Below, in pieces: positions 9,074-19,555 of a stretch of 64,000 nt of DNA; position 1 is the first letter of the stretch, and each line of letters opens with the position of its first letter. The notes below the pieces were generated by a model. That model was not told where the DNA came from. It was given only the letters and a program-made list of their open reading frames with translations, and made no database searches. Position numbers and translations under genes: made by a program. This stretch comes from Takakia lepidozioides (Eukaryota > Streptophyta > Takakiopsida > Takakiales > Takakiaceae), in the NCBI GenBank assembly GCA_030704615.1, contig CM060732.1, positions 10,478,001-10,542,000 on the forward strand. Reading direction: 5' to 3'.

Positions 9074-10350
9074 TGCCAAATGTCAATCTGAACACTGCCC
9101 TGGCAGCTTTGGAAATGGGGAAAGATGTCCATGGCGACATCTTCAGAGTTGGAATTGTACCAGATGTCAATTCTGAACAATACCCTGGTGAACATGTTTG
9201 CAAAATGTGGGTGCATCTAGGATGCAAAGGGAGTGTTCGACACTATGGCTGAACGAGATGTGGTGTCGTGGAGTGCGATGCTTGCAAGGTATAAACGGCA
9301 GGGACGTGGGATGGAGGCTTTGGAGACCTATGAGCAAATGATGGGGGAAGCACATCATGTTTGTGTGCATTTGCAATGCTTGTGCAAGCCTGGCAGCCTT
9401 GGAGAAGGGCAAGAGGTGCATGGGGATATCATCAAAGCTGGAATTGTGCCAAATGTCAATCTGAACACTGCACTGGCAGCTTTGGAAATGAGGAAAGATG
9501 TGCATGGCGACATCTTCAGAGCTGGAATTGTACCAGATGACATTCTAAACAATACCCTGGTGAACATGTTTGCAAAATGTGGGTGCATCTAGGATGCAAA
9601 GGGAGTGTTCGACACTATGGCTGAACGAGATGTGGTGTCGTGGAGTGCGATGCTTGCAGGGTATGCACGGCGGGGACGTGGGATGGAGGCTTTGGAGACC
9701 TATGTGCAAATGTTGGGGGAAGCACATCATGTTTGTGTGCAGTTGCAATGCTTGTGCAAGCCTGGCAGCCCTGGAGAAGGGCAAGAGGTGCATGGGGATA
9801 TCATCAAAGCTGGAATTGTGCCAAATGTCAATCTGAACACTGCCCTGGTAGCTTTGGAAATGGGGAAAGATGTGCATGGCGACATCTTCAGAGCTGGAAT
9901 TGTACCAGATGACATTCTGAACAATACCCTGGTGAACATGTTTGCAAAATGTGGGTGCATCTAGGATGCAAAGGGAGTGTTCGACACTATGGCTGAACGA
10001 CATGTGGTGTCGTGGAGTGCGATATGATGTGCTTGCAGGGTATGCACAGCAGGGATGTGGAATGGAGGCTTTGGAGACCTATGAGCAATGGAAGCACATC
10101 ATGTTTGTGTGCATTCGCAATGCTTGTGCAAGCCTAGCAACGGGCCTGGAGAAGGCAAAGAGGTGCATGGGGATATCATCAAAGCTGGAATTGTACCAAA
10201 TGTCAATCTGAACACTGCCCTGGAAGCTTTGGAAAAGGGGAAAGAGGTCCACATGGCGACGTCTTCAGAGCTGGAATTGTACCAAAGTGAATGCCTGTCA
10301 GATTACCAGATGCAAAGAGGTGCATGGTTGCATCGCCAAAGGCAGCAGCT
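9065..10350 (+). pseudogene. PPR remnant right of element A: tandem 371-bp units sharing a stop codon
   Basis: This continues the PPR copy broken by element A. The segment from CTAGGATGCAAAGGGAGTG recurs at about 9219, 9590 and 9961, a period of about 371 bp, with very high identity. Each unit encodes FDTMAERDVVSWSAMLA, GMEALETY, then EVHGDIIKAGIVPNVNLNTA and NTLVNMFAKCGCI, followed by an in-frame TAG. The stop replaces the Glu codon of the normal CIEDAK. It is present in every unit and also at 1357, so the amplification happened after the gene was already broken. No functional product is expected. Confidence 0.85.
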
Positions 10351-10880
10351 GCAGCGGCACAGTTGATAAAGTCAGGCACCTCAACCATGACCACAACTTC
10401 TGGAAGAGGATCAAGAGAGGGAGTCCACAATGCCTCTTCTGGCACTTATGGGCATGTGAAGATGCTTTGTGAGGCAGGCAGACTGAAAGAGGCTCTACTG
10501 ACTTCAAACCAAGGAGGCATTTCAGCAGATTCAGATACGTATGTCTATCTCTTGCATAAGTGCATCAAGATGAAAGGCCAAGTGAAGCTAGAAAGCAGGT
10601 GCACACTCACATTATCCAAAGTGCACGCCAAATATTTTTCTAGTCAACACCCTTGTCAACATGTATGTTATGTGCGGGAGCATCATGGATGCTCACCAAG
10701 TGTTCAACAGAATGCCTCAACGATCTTTCATCACGTGGAACACGATGCCTGCAGGGTGTGCACAACAGGGGCGTGGTATAGAGGCCTTGGAGAATGTGGT
10801 GAGGGCACCTTCTTCTTCGACCTATTTCAGCCTGTTTTTCCCTCTCATCAGACTCGGCCCTGAATTTACATATTGAATTG
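10283..10880 (+). pseudogene. PPR gene fragment with N-terminal type leader
   Basis: The frame from 10291 reads SGTSTMTTTSGRGSREGVHN, then HVKMLCEAGRLKEALL and DSDTYVYLLHKCIKMKGQVK, the usual opening of a seedless-plant PLS-type PPR protein. It continues in shifted frames with NTLVNMYVMCGSIMDAHQVF and MPQRSFITWNTMPAGCAQQG. The frame changes near 10640, and the sequence then meets GGCACCTTCTTCTTCGACC, which is repeated at 10802 and 10903. It is a broken sibling of the better preserved copy at 11402-12140. Confidence 0.75.
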
Positions 10881-10891
10881 TCAAGGACAAT

Positions 10892-11430
10892 GTGGTGAGG
10901 GCACCTTCTTCTTCGACCTATTTCAGCCTGTTTTGCCCTCTCATCAGACTCGGCCCTGAGATGCATATTGAATTCTGTAAGTTAGCTCGTTGGGAGGATC
11001 TGTGGTGGTTTGAAATGACTATGACAAGTAACTGCCGATGTGGCAGCAGGAAAGTATCCAAAACATATAACAGAGATGAGGAGAAGGTGTGGAATGAATA
11101 TTTTGTTGACCCCAGTGAATGGTGGAACAACCGAGGCAAAAAGTTGAATGCCTATTAGATGACAGAGAGTAGCAGACGCAATTCAGCATAGGAACTAGTG
11201 TGATTGGGTGTTTCCTAGGTTGTCATTGTCAGTTGCTAGCAGCAAGGGCAAAGATGAATGCATGATTTGTGCAGAGGCATGGATAGCTGAAGGAGAAGGG
11301 ATAGAGTGTGGGTCCAGATTCATCCAAGAGGGCCGGACTTCAAGCTCCAGATTACCTGTGATTACATGTGGATCAATAGCTACAAGAAATGTAAATGGGT
11401 AGATGGTCAACTAAAGGCAATAGCTGCAGC
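10892..11430 (+). pseudogene. OSB-like PDF-motif fragment upstream of the PPR frame
   Basis: SKTYNRDEEKVWNEYF, VDPSEWWNNRGKKLNAY and, about 170 bp later in another frame, GPDFKLQITCDYMWI and CKWVDGQL together resemble the PDF motif of plant organellar single-stranded DNA-binding (OSB) proteins: W..F.dP.eWWDNR..K, then PDFKhK...LW, then a WV position. The two halves are separated by a stop and about 150 bp that could be an intron. The second half is in frame with the PPR segment that follows, so the parts may have formed one chimeric gene. The PDF assignment rests on motif memory alone; the downstream fusion is seen directly. Confidence 0.45.
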
Positions 11431-12292
11431 GGCACAGTTGATAAAATCAGGCACGTCCTCAACCATGACCGCAGCTTCTGAAAGAGGATCAAGAGAGGGA
11501 GTCCACAATGCCTTTTCCGCGGGGCATGTGAAGATGCTTTGTGAGGCAGGCAGACTGACAAAGGCTCTAGGTTTGGAAGCTGGAATCAGGTGTATACTCA
11601 CATTATCCAAAGTGGATTCATGCCAAATGTTTTTTCTACTCAACACCCTTGTCAACATGTATGTTAAGTGCGGGAGCATCATGGATGCTCGCCAAGATTT
11701 CTACAGAATGCCTCAACGATCTTTGATCACGTGGAATATAATGTTGGCAGGATTTACCAAACATGGGTGTGGTAGGAATGCTTTGGCGACCTATGAGCAA
11801 ATGTTGCGCAAAGGGGTGAAGCCCAACCACATCACGCTTCCGCATGTTTGCAATGCATGTGCAAGCCTAGGACCTCTGGAAAAGGGGAAAAAGGTCCATG
11901 GTGACATCGTCAAAGCTGGAATTGTACCAGATGTCATCCTGAATACTCCCCTGGTGGACGTCTATGCCAAATGTGGGTGCATTAAGGATGCGAAGGGAGT
12001 TTTCAACACTATGGCTGAACCAAATGTGGTGTCATGGAACGCGATGCTTGCAGGGTATGCACAGCAGGGACATGGTATGGAGGCTTTGGAGACCTATGAT
12101 CAAATGATGGGGGAAGGGGGGGCACCTTCTTCAATAGCACAACGGCTACAAGTGGGTAGATGGTCAACTAGAAACAGCAATGGCAGCAACACAATTGATA
12201 GAACAAGGCCACTGCTAATGAAGGTACCTTCTTCAACATGTTTCATCCTGTTTTCCCCTGCTATCAGAGTCGTCCCTAAATTTTCATGTTGA
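11306..12292 (+). CDS. PPR protein fragment, best preserved copy (about 328 codons open)
   Basis: A continuous frame. Residues 1-35 are the PDF-like tail, then a leader (KSGTSSTMTAASERGSREG), HVKMLCEAGRLTKALGLEAG, and at least five PPR units: NTLVNMYVKCGSIMDARQDF; MPQRSLITWNIMLAGFTKHG; VCNACASLGPLEKGKKVHGD; PLVDVYAKCGCIKDAKGVF; TMAEPNVVSWNAMLAGYAQQG. PLS-type PPR proteins bind organellar RNA. This copy has far fewer repeats than a working one and ends with an unrelated tail (GAPSSIAQRLQVGRWSTRN) similar to the one after the fragment at 10800. There is no E or DYW domain. It is probably a truncated gene or pseudogene, but it is the only PPR copy here without internal stops. Confidence 0.6.
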   Translation: MWVQIHPRGPDFKLQITCDYMWINSYKKCKWVDGQLKAIAAAAQLIKSGTSSTMTAASERGSREGVHNAFSAGHVKMLCEAGRLTKALGLEAGIRCILTLSKVDSCQMFFLLNTLVNMYVKCGSIMDARQDFYRMPQRSLITWNIMLAGFTKHGCGRNALATYEQMLRKGVKPNHITLPHVCNACASLGPLEKGKKVHGDIVKAGIVPDVILNTPLVDVYAKCGCIKDAKGVFNTMAEPNVVSWNAMLAGYAQQGHGMEALETYDQMMGEGGAPSSIAQRLQVGRWSTRNSNGSNTIDRTRPLLMKVPSSTCFILFSPAIRVVPKFSC

Positions 12293-13355
12293 ATTCTACA
12301 AGTTAGCTCGTTGGTGGATCTATGGTGGTGTTGGAGTGATTTTGACATGTTACTGCCAATGTGGTCGACCCAATGTGGTCAGCCCAAAAGGTCAGACGCA
12401 CGGGCGGCCCGCCTGGTTACGCCACGTGGTTCTTCAGCATTAATCACAATAATCGCTGAGCAGTTGTTCGCGCGTCTGTGTCCTTTACCACTCCAATCAT
12501 TGGATGTCCGACCCAACTTCCACGTCTGTTGTAACTAGTCGTTTGTAACTTCCAGTCGATCCCGGTTTTTTGACTTTTACGACTCAAAATGAGTCGTTAC
12601 CCCAGTGGTTAATGACACAAATGCTTCTAGTGCTGGCGCCTTGAGGGGAAGAGATGCACCATGCACCACTGTCCCAGACCATCTCGGAGGAGTCCACACT
12701 TGGGTGAAGCCGCATCTTTGAACGCTCGCTTCTGTTAGAGAGAGGGTGATACCTAGCCAGTGGAGTCGTAGAAAGAAATAACTGGGCCAATGTCAATAGG
12801 TTCGGACAGCAGAGTGATGGAAACCATGCGTGAGAGAGCACCAACTTCATACATGAATCGCTCACGCCACCTTGAACTTGTGCACAGTTGCAGCTAATCC
12901 AGTGAGGTGATGAGGTACAGGTGCAGAGAAACCTGTAACTTGTGTACAGAATCTTAGAGCCATGGCACACGTAGAGCGAGGCTGCCGTCGTGCAAACAGC
13001 GTGTAGTGGTGGGGCGGTAGCTGGTCAGGCCTGCCTGCGTATTCCGTAAAATGGGCGCTGATGGGAAAAAGCTCAATCATGGTCTCCGGGGCCCAACGCA
13101 GACGATAATCCTGCGAGAGGTAGTTTAAACTCTGCGTACTAGAGTGGTGAGAAGAGTGGGGGTGTGATAAGACCCAGATTCAGGGGGACAAGGTGAGAAA
13201 CGGGGGGAAGAGACGAGCTGGGGAGCTATGGCGGCTGACCTCGCCAACATTGTTAGTTGTAGCTGCGATAGCAGACCCGCTAGCGAGAGCGCGTGAGATA
13301 GTGGAAATAAGAATAAGGTTTAGCAGGAGCGCTAAGTTGGCGGATAGCAGAGAGG
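12293..13355. other. Non-coding stretch, probably 3' LTR or untranslated part of the next gypsy element
   Basis: No gene is seen. The position, just past the integrase end of the minus-strand element at 13356-17082, is where its 3' LTR should be. No second LTR copy was found in the window to confirm this. Confidence 0.4.
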
Positions 13356-15098
13356 TTAGCCGAGAGGCGTGGAGGAGGGCGGCGCTCCGCCCTCCCACCT
13401 TAGCTGATTACTTCTCTCGTGAACTCTGCCACATCCAAGTGCTCCACCCAGTCCGACTGGTCTGCCAACACATAATTTCGCAAGATCCGCTTCACCACGG
13501 AGTTCACTCTTTCCGTTTGGCCGTCCATTGTAGGTCGGAAGGCCGTGCTCATCTCGAGCCTCGTCCCCATTTCTTCCAGAGTGCCCTCCAAAATTTACTT
13601 GTAAACTTTGGATCGCGGTCCGAGACAATATCCTTCGGGAGTCCATGATGCTTGAAGATGTGGGCGAAGTAAAGTCGCCCTGTCTCATGTGCCCTTGCCG
13701 TCTCCTTGGTGGGGATGCAATGGCCCATTTTACTGAACTATCCACCACCACCATGATTGCATCGAATCCTTTTGACAGCGGCAAAGCAGTCATGAAATCC
13801 ATCGAGACACTTTCCCAAGACCCCTCTGAAATCGGCAAGGGTTGTTACAGCCTCGCTTGCTTTTTGTACTCGCTCCGGTTTTGTTGGCATGTGGTGCATG
13901 TCTTGACATACTCCTTGGCGTCCTCCCTCAGTTTGGGCCAGAAATACTCTTTCTTCAAGAGTGTCGTGGTGCACTTGGCACCGCCGTGGCCCGCAAGCGG
14001 GCCATCATGGCATTCTCTCAAGAGACTATCTCTGATCCATCCCTTCAGCACGTAGAGACGCTTTTGCTTATACCAGAGCAATCCATTATGCAAGTGGAAC
14101 TGCGATTTAACCCCCAACCTCAAGTCCTGCATCACGGGCTTCGCCATTTCATCCTTCCCGTAAGCCTTCCAGATCTTCATTTGGTGCACCGTCTCGCCCC
14201 TGTACACCAACATGAGCTGCTGCTTTCTACTTAAAGCATCGGCCACCACATTGTCCCGTCCCGGTTTGTACTGGATATCCACGTCGAACACTGCCAAAGT
14301 GTCTTGCCACTTAAGTTGTTTTGGGGACAACTTAAGCTGTGTGGCAAAATACTTCACCATAATATTGTCCGTGAACACCTTCACCGGGTTGGAACCAACA
14401 TAGTGGCGCCAAAGCTCAAGGCAATGCACCACCGCCTTCATTTCTTTCTCGTGCGTAGGCCACTGTCGCTCCACTTCATTTAGTTTCTTATTTTTGTAAG
14501 CCACTGGACGTCCATCCTACATGAGCACACCCCCGATTGCAAAGTCCAACGCATCTGTATGAATCTCAAATGGACGGTCGAACTCCGGGATTTTCAAGAC
14601 TGGAGTTTCCACCATCCGCTGCTTCAACTCGGCAAAAGCTTGACCACATAAAGTGTTCCATACCCATACCTTGGACTTTCACAGAAGGTCTGACAGCGGC
14701 CCTGCGATCTTGGCAAAATTTCTCACATACTTTCGGTAATAGGAGGCGAATCCCAGAAAGGATCGCACTCCCGGGACCAAAGTCGGAGGTTCCCAGTCCA
14801 AGATCGCCCTCACATTTCTATCATCCATTTTGATCCCATTTTGTGTAATTACATGCCCTATGAACTCCACTTTCGTGACCCCGAATTTGCACTTTGAAGC
14901 TTTGGCATACAGCTTCCTTTCCCGCAATTTCTGTAACACCCTTTTGAGGTGCTCCAAGTGCTTTTCCTTCGTTTTCGAATACACCAAGATATCGTCGATG
15001 TACACAATCACAAAGTCATCCAACCACTCTTGAAAGAGACAGTTCATCAGGGTGCTAAAGGTTGTTGGCGCGTTGGTAAGCCCAAAAGGCATCACCAA
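13356..15098 (-). pseudogene. Gypsy reverse transcriptase C-half, RNase H and integrase
   Basis: 15098-14679 holds the catalytic VYIDDILVYS and the thumb region (FLGFASYYRKYVRNFAKIAG). 14504-13845 holds RNase H (EKEMKAVVHCLELWRHYV; DALSRKQQLML) and the integrase HHCC zinc finger (HDGPLAGHGG with CTTCQQNR). 13838-13356 holds the integrase start ([13 protein letters not shown]) and then shifts frame. The domain order is normal; several lesions make it inactive. Confidence 0.85.
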
Positions 15099-15207
15099 AA
15101 ATTCGTATGAGCCATACCTTGTCCTGCATGCTGTCTTTTCCTCATCTCCTTCCGCTATCCGGATCTGGAGGTAATTCGATCCGGCTGAAATACTTTGCTC
15201 CTGCCAA

Positions 15208-16269
15208 TCAATCGAAGAGGTCGTCGATCCTTGGCAAAGGGTACCGGTTCTTTATAGTCACCTTATTCAAAGCCCTGTAATCGACACACATCCGTAGCGT
15301 CCCATCCTTCTTATCTGCGAATAGTACCGGGGCTTCGTAAGGTGACTTACTTGGCCGGATGTACCCCTTTGCCATTAGATCCTTGAGCTGGGCCTTCAGC
15401 TCGACCAACTCTCTGTGGCTCAACTGGTAGGGCGCCTTGGCAGGCGGCTCCGATCCCGGTATCACCTCTATCTTGTGGTCAACTCCTCTTCGCAGTGGCA
15501 AGCTGCTTGGTAAATCCTCTGGCATCACATCCTGGTATTTCTCCAGGATCCCCTTGATCCAATCTGGGCTCGGCTCCCTATCGACTTCTCCTTCCACTTG
15601 TCTCACGTAAAGCAAAAACTGGGGCTCGTGTGGCTCCTCCACGGCCCACTCTTTTGCTGTCAGCAGGTTTATTTGCCCTCCCACTCGGTTGGGCGTTTCC
15701 GACACCCGTAAAACTTTGCCACCATTCCCACACGGTAGCGTGACTATTCTCTTGCGGCCATCTATGACCGCTCTGGATTTGCTCAAAAGGGTCATCCCCA
15801 AAATGAGATCCACTCCATCGATCTCGCAAATGATGAAGTTCTCACGTCCCTCCCAACTCCCCAGCTGAAGAGAAACATCAAACACCAACCTCGTCGCCAG
15901 TTGTGGTTCTCCTTTGGCAGAACGCACTTCAATAGAGGCCCCCACATCACTTGTCGGGAGCCCCAGCTTCCGTGCCGTTGCCGGTGTCATGAAGGAGTGC
16001 GACGCTCCTGTGTCCACCAACAACGACACGTTAGTTCCGGAAATTATCCCACTCACGAACATTAACTGACTCCCTTTATGCAAGGCTCCAGTCTCCTGAT
16101 ACAACTCACAAGAGTAGTTGCCTACCTTGCAAGTCTTGGCGACCACCGCTTCCACCAAGCGGCTGATGGAATCTGCGGACAGCTCCGTGGTCGCCCGAGT
16201 CATATTCAATTGTTGGGGTTTCGCGCACTTCTTGGCCATGTGCCTGGGCTCCCCGCAATTAAAGCACAC
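15208..16269 (-). pseudogene. Gypsy zinc knuckle, protease and N-terminal reverse transcriptase
   Basis: A 353-codon open stretch. The CCHC knuckle [14 protein letters not shown] is at residues 2-15, the aspartic protease motif [11 protein letters not shown] at about 85-95, and the RT start ([38 protein letters not shown]) at about 310-350. It is cut by a stop after PRIDDLFD. The remaining RT continues at 15098 in another frame. Confidence 0.85.
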
Positions 16270-16311
16270 TCCATCGAAGGTTGCCTTCTGTCTGTCATAA
16301 GCCGCCGCACC

Positions 16312-17082
16312 TTATTTTCCTTTTGGAGCACCGGGTGCCGCCTTGACGTGTGAAGGCCTTCCCTTCGATTTCCATGTGCCATTGTCACCGCGTGGCCTAT
16401 CCCACTTCTTTTCCGGTTGGAAGCCCTCCCGCCGGGCCTTCTTGTGGTTCAGCTCCATGTGGCCTTGTCTTTCGCCCCTAGGAACATCCGAGAAACATTC
16501 AGCCCTTTCAATTGCCTCGTTCAAAGTCTTTGGTGGCTTCTCCTCCAACTTCCGCCTAGCCTATGGGGCCAGTCCCGCCACAAAGTTGAAGACCATTTCT
16601 GGTTCCGCCATATCCGCGACTTCGAGCAGTAGCACATTGAAAGCTTGAACATATCCTCGAATGTCATCCGTTTGCTTCAAATTTTTCATCTTCTCCTGGG
16701 CAAGCCAGGACGTGTTGAGGGGCACGAACTGTTTCTTCATTAGTTCCTTGAACCCACTCCAGCTCAAGGTCTCTCGGTCTGGCCCTTGGTCCTGAAGACG
16801 TTTTTGCCACCATTGTTGAGCATAACCTCTCAAATAGGTGGGTGCCACTTCCACCCGATCCTCGTCACTCAACTTGGCCGCCCGGAAGTACTGCTCTAGC
16901 TCCAGAAGCCAGGTGTTGAGTGCCTTCCGATTTTGGATGCCCTCGAAGGTGTCGGGTTCCTTAGGCTTCATCTTAAACTTTGCCTTAGTGGAAGTGGTGT
17001 TGGCAGCTTTCATTACGTCCTTCAGTGTCCCGCCAAACTGTGCCAGAAGCCCTTCCCAAAAGACTGCTGGCATGGGAGACAT
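16312..17082 (-). pseudogene. Gypsy gag, minus strand
   Basis: Frame 17082-16561 carries a typical retrotransposon gag core (FEGIQNRKALNTWLLELEQY, WWQKRLQDQGPD, FKELMKKQFVP) and ends with a stop after FNFVAGLAP. The next frame (16548-16312) has the basic linker before the zinc knuckle. Gag packages the element RNA. One stop separates the two frames. Confidence 0.8.
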
Positions 17083-17200
17083 CTGTTGGTCTGACGGAAC
17101 CTTTGGGAAATCCTCGGGCTCCGTCCCCTCAAATTCCTCCCGCCCCCGAGCGGCCTCGCTATCAGAAGCATAAATTGTCTCTTCCAGTTGCCTAGACGGA

Positions 17201-17838
17201 GTGTCTGAGGACCCTGAGGCTAGTGATGAGTCAGGTGGTGCCAGAGATATACATGAGGATTCGGCTGTGTTGGACTACCTCCGCACGGGAGACACGGCAG
17301 CCACTGTGACTGTCAGGGAGAGGGATCGGATCCTGCAACGAGCCAAGAGGTTCAAGTGGGAGGGGATACACCTACTTCGAGTGTGGGAGGATGGTTGGGT
17401 GAGGATTGTGCCTCACCCCACACAGCGTGCACGGTTAGTGTGGCATGCCTATGAGGAGTTGGGGCATTTTGGAGTGCGACGCACTCACAGTTTACTGCAG
17501 GGGCAGTATTGGTGGCATGGTATGCATACAGAGGTGCAACAGTTCGTGGCTAGGTGCATGGTGTGTGACAGGGTGCGTGCTTCATTCAACGCCCCTACAC
17601 CACGGTTGCATCCTTTACCAATCATGGGATTGGGCTACAGGTGAAGTCTTGACTTCGCAGGACCGTTGCCACTGACTATGCGCCACCACAGATATGTGTT
17701 GGTGATGGTGGAGCACTTCTCCAAGTGGATTGAGTTGGTTCCATTGCCTGACAAGGCTAGTGAGGGGGCTGCGTATGCATTCTTGGATTGTGTGCTTAGC
17801 CGATTTGGTGCTCCAGCTGAGGTACTCACGGACCGATC
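17201..17838 (+). pseudogene. Gypsy integrase fragment, plus strand, truncated by element D
   Basis: Frame 17201-17641 contains the integrase zinc finger (HAYEELGHFGVRRTH; CMVCDRVRASFN). Frame 17666 onward contains the start of the core (HHRYVLVMVEHFSKWIELVP, FGAPAEVLTDR). It stops being integrase exactly where CGATCTGCCTCAGTCCC begins, which is element D sequence also found at 47411. It is a different gypsy family from its minus-strand neighbour. Confidence 0.8.
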
Positions 17839-19290
17839 TGCCTCAGTCCCTTGTCCTGGAAACCTACTTCCATGAATGTAGTCATATCCACATCGTCGCT
17901 TCACCTCCAGAATGGAGTGCATATCCGAGCCACGCCCAATTTTCTGTTTGCATGAGACAATGTGATTTCGGACATTCGGTGAACATACGTGGGACACCGA
18001 CTCCAGCAATGCCTCCATTTCCTTCTCGTCGAGAGGAACTCTATCGGAGCCGTCTTCCGACATAATTCTGGCCAATGCCATCTTATGGGCGGCTTGGAGC
18101 TGTATCTGTTTGGGTTTGGCACCCGGTCTCAACTTAACCTCCTCCTGAACGAGCTGCTCTGCTTCGTGGGCAGCCTCCCGCGAGTTCCCCCTCGCCAATT
18201 TGTGACAATGGGAACCAATGTGTATGCAAGCTCGGGTGAGGTCAGGGAAACGGTGCAACACATAGAGCTGCTTGGCATTACAAACAGACATGCAGTGTGG
18301 TGGTTCTTTGCAATGCGCACACTTAAATGTGGAGTTCGGAACCTTCTCCTGAGCTCGAAATGGTTGATAAGCTGTGCCTGTCCAATCGGTCTCGTTCCTG
18401 TGACCTCTGGATTTAAAGTGGAAGCAAGTTGGGGAGAAACACCGCAACGCGCCCGCACAAACAACGTAGCGCACCCGCACACCATCGAGCATCTTCATGC
18501 TGGTGGTTTTGGTAACGCACCAAGGATGACCGTCATGTTTTCTATCCATATCTGTCAACATTCCGGACGCCCTTGAGTAGTCCGCCCGAGGAGGGAACTC
18601 AAAGAAGATATTACCGTCGACGTCGGCGGGAAGGCATGTAACCGATTTAATTGCGAACTTGTTGTAGTCCAGCCCGGCCAGCTCCGACCGGTGTCCCTCC
18701 AGGTGAAGCCCTCGCAGAATTTCAAGAATAGATCGAACTGCGGTGCTCGTGCTGGGAATATGACTCCCTCCTCCACTGACGTCCATTGAGGACTTGCCTG
18801 ATCTCCAGGACGACCTCGGAACTTCCATGACCTCGTCTGAGTCGGACAGGTTGTGAACAACCCGGTTCTCGCTCGTCTTCATGGATGGGTTCGGCTCTGG
18901 ATTTACTTCGTTGCGGACTTCTCTCTTTGAGGTAGCCACTCTCTGATTCGCGGATTGTTTCGTGGAAGGCGCCAGGATAGAAGGTGCATTTGGCGGGCAA
19001 ATGAAGTCCCCAACAGCCCTGTATATGACGCTGTCCAATGGTGGAACTCGCCATTCCCTGCCATCGCCGAAATCATCGTGGAGCACAACAATACTCTCGA
19101 CAACAAGGCCGTTAGAGTCCTTCCTTTCCTCCTCCAAAAAAACCGACCCCGGTTTCAGGTGGTATCGAACGCACAGATATTTCTCCATCACCCGGCAGGT
19201 GTCCCCTCTGCACGGAAATGAAGCTCTATGCTCGTGAGGAGGGCAGTACACTGTAGTGCTCAGGTTTTCCGCCATGGGAGATGTGCACAC
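17635..19290 (-). CDS. Element D transposase N-terminal half, fused to antisense gypsy sequence
   Basis: An intact frame of 551 codons starting MCTSPMAENLSTTVYCPP. It includes MEKYLCVRYHLKPGSVFLEEE, a Cys-rich zinc-binding region (CFSPTCFHFKSRGHRNE; FKCAHCKEPPHCMSVC), LRPGAKPKQIQLQAAHKMAL and GRGSDMHSILEVKRRCGYDY. At about residue 485 the element sequence ends, and some 66 residues follow that are only the reverse strand of the gypsy integrase at 17635-17838. The DDE-like catalytic part and SWIM finger are absent. Unlike C, D has no frameshift in the shared part. An expressed product could bind DNA but not cut it, so a repressor role is possible but is inference. Confidence 0.7.
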   Translation of the reverse strand: MCTSPMAENLSTTVYCPPHEHRASFPCRGDTCRVMEKYLCVRYHLKPGSVFLEEERKDSNGLVVESIVVLHDDFGDGREWRVPPLDSVIYRAVGDFICPPNAPSILAPSTKQSANQRVATSKREVRNEVNPEPNPSMKTSENRVVHNLSDSDEVMEVPRSSWRSGKSSMDVSGGGSHIPSTSTAVRSILEILRGLHLEGHRSELAGLDYNKFAIKSVTCLPADVDGNIFFEFPPRADYSRASGMLTDMDRKHDGHPWCVTKTTSMKMLDGVRVRYVVCAGALRCFSPTCFHFKSRGHRNETDWTGTAYQPFRAQEKVPNSTFKCAHCKEPPHCMSVCNAKQLYVLHRFPDLTRACIHIGSHCHKLARGNSREAAHEAEQLVQEEVKLRPGAKPKQIQLQAAHKMALARIMSEDGSDRVPLDEKEMEALLESVSHVCSPNVRNHIVSCKQKIGRGSDMHSILEVKRRCGYDYIHGSRFPGQGTEADRSVSTSAGAPNRLSTQSKNAYAAPSLALSGNGTNSIHLEKCSTITNTYLWWRIVSGNGPAKSRLHL

Positions 19291-19555
19291 AAGACTCCCA
19301 GGATGGAGTGCGGGGAAGCTCCCTGGTAGAAGGGGGATGCAGCGATGGGAATGAATGCGATGCCGATTTGTCCGAGCGACGAAGCCTGATCCAAATCCAG
19401 GGAGCCAACTATCTCAAAAATCCACAGTCAGAGTGTTAATGAACCTTGTCTCCGGAATGCGGCCCCTGGTCTTTGCGCAATAACTGCCAACGGTATGCAG
19501 TCAGAAAGTGGGGGGCCGTCCGGATGATGACGGCTGAAGGGGAGAAGCCGGCACC

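Larger units (their letters stand above)
13356..17082 (-). mobile_element. Ty3/gypsy retrotransposon, minus strand, decayed
   Basis: Order on the minus strand: gag (17082 to about 16312), zinc knuckle and protease (about 16269-15700), reverse transcriptase (about 15500-14700), RNase H (about 14500-14200) and integrase (about 14200-13356). Gag-protease-RT-RNase H-integrase is the order of Ty3/gypsy. Several stops and frame changes break the polyprotein (16559, 15208, 14520 and within integrase near 13680), so the copy is dead. The 5' LTR is not visible; the gag end abuts a different gypsy fragment at 17201. Confidence 0.85.
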
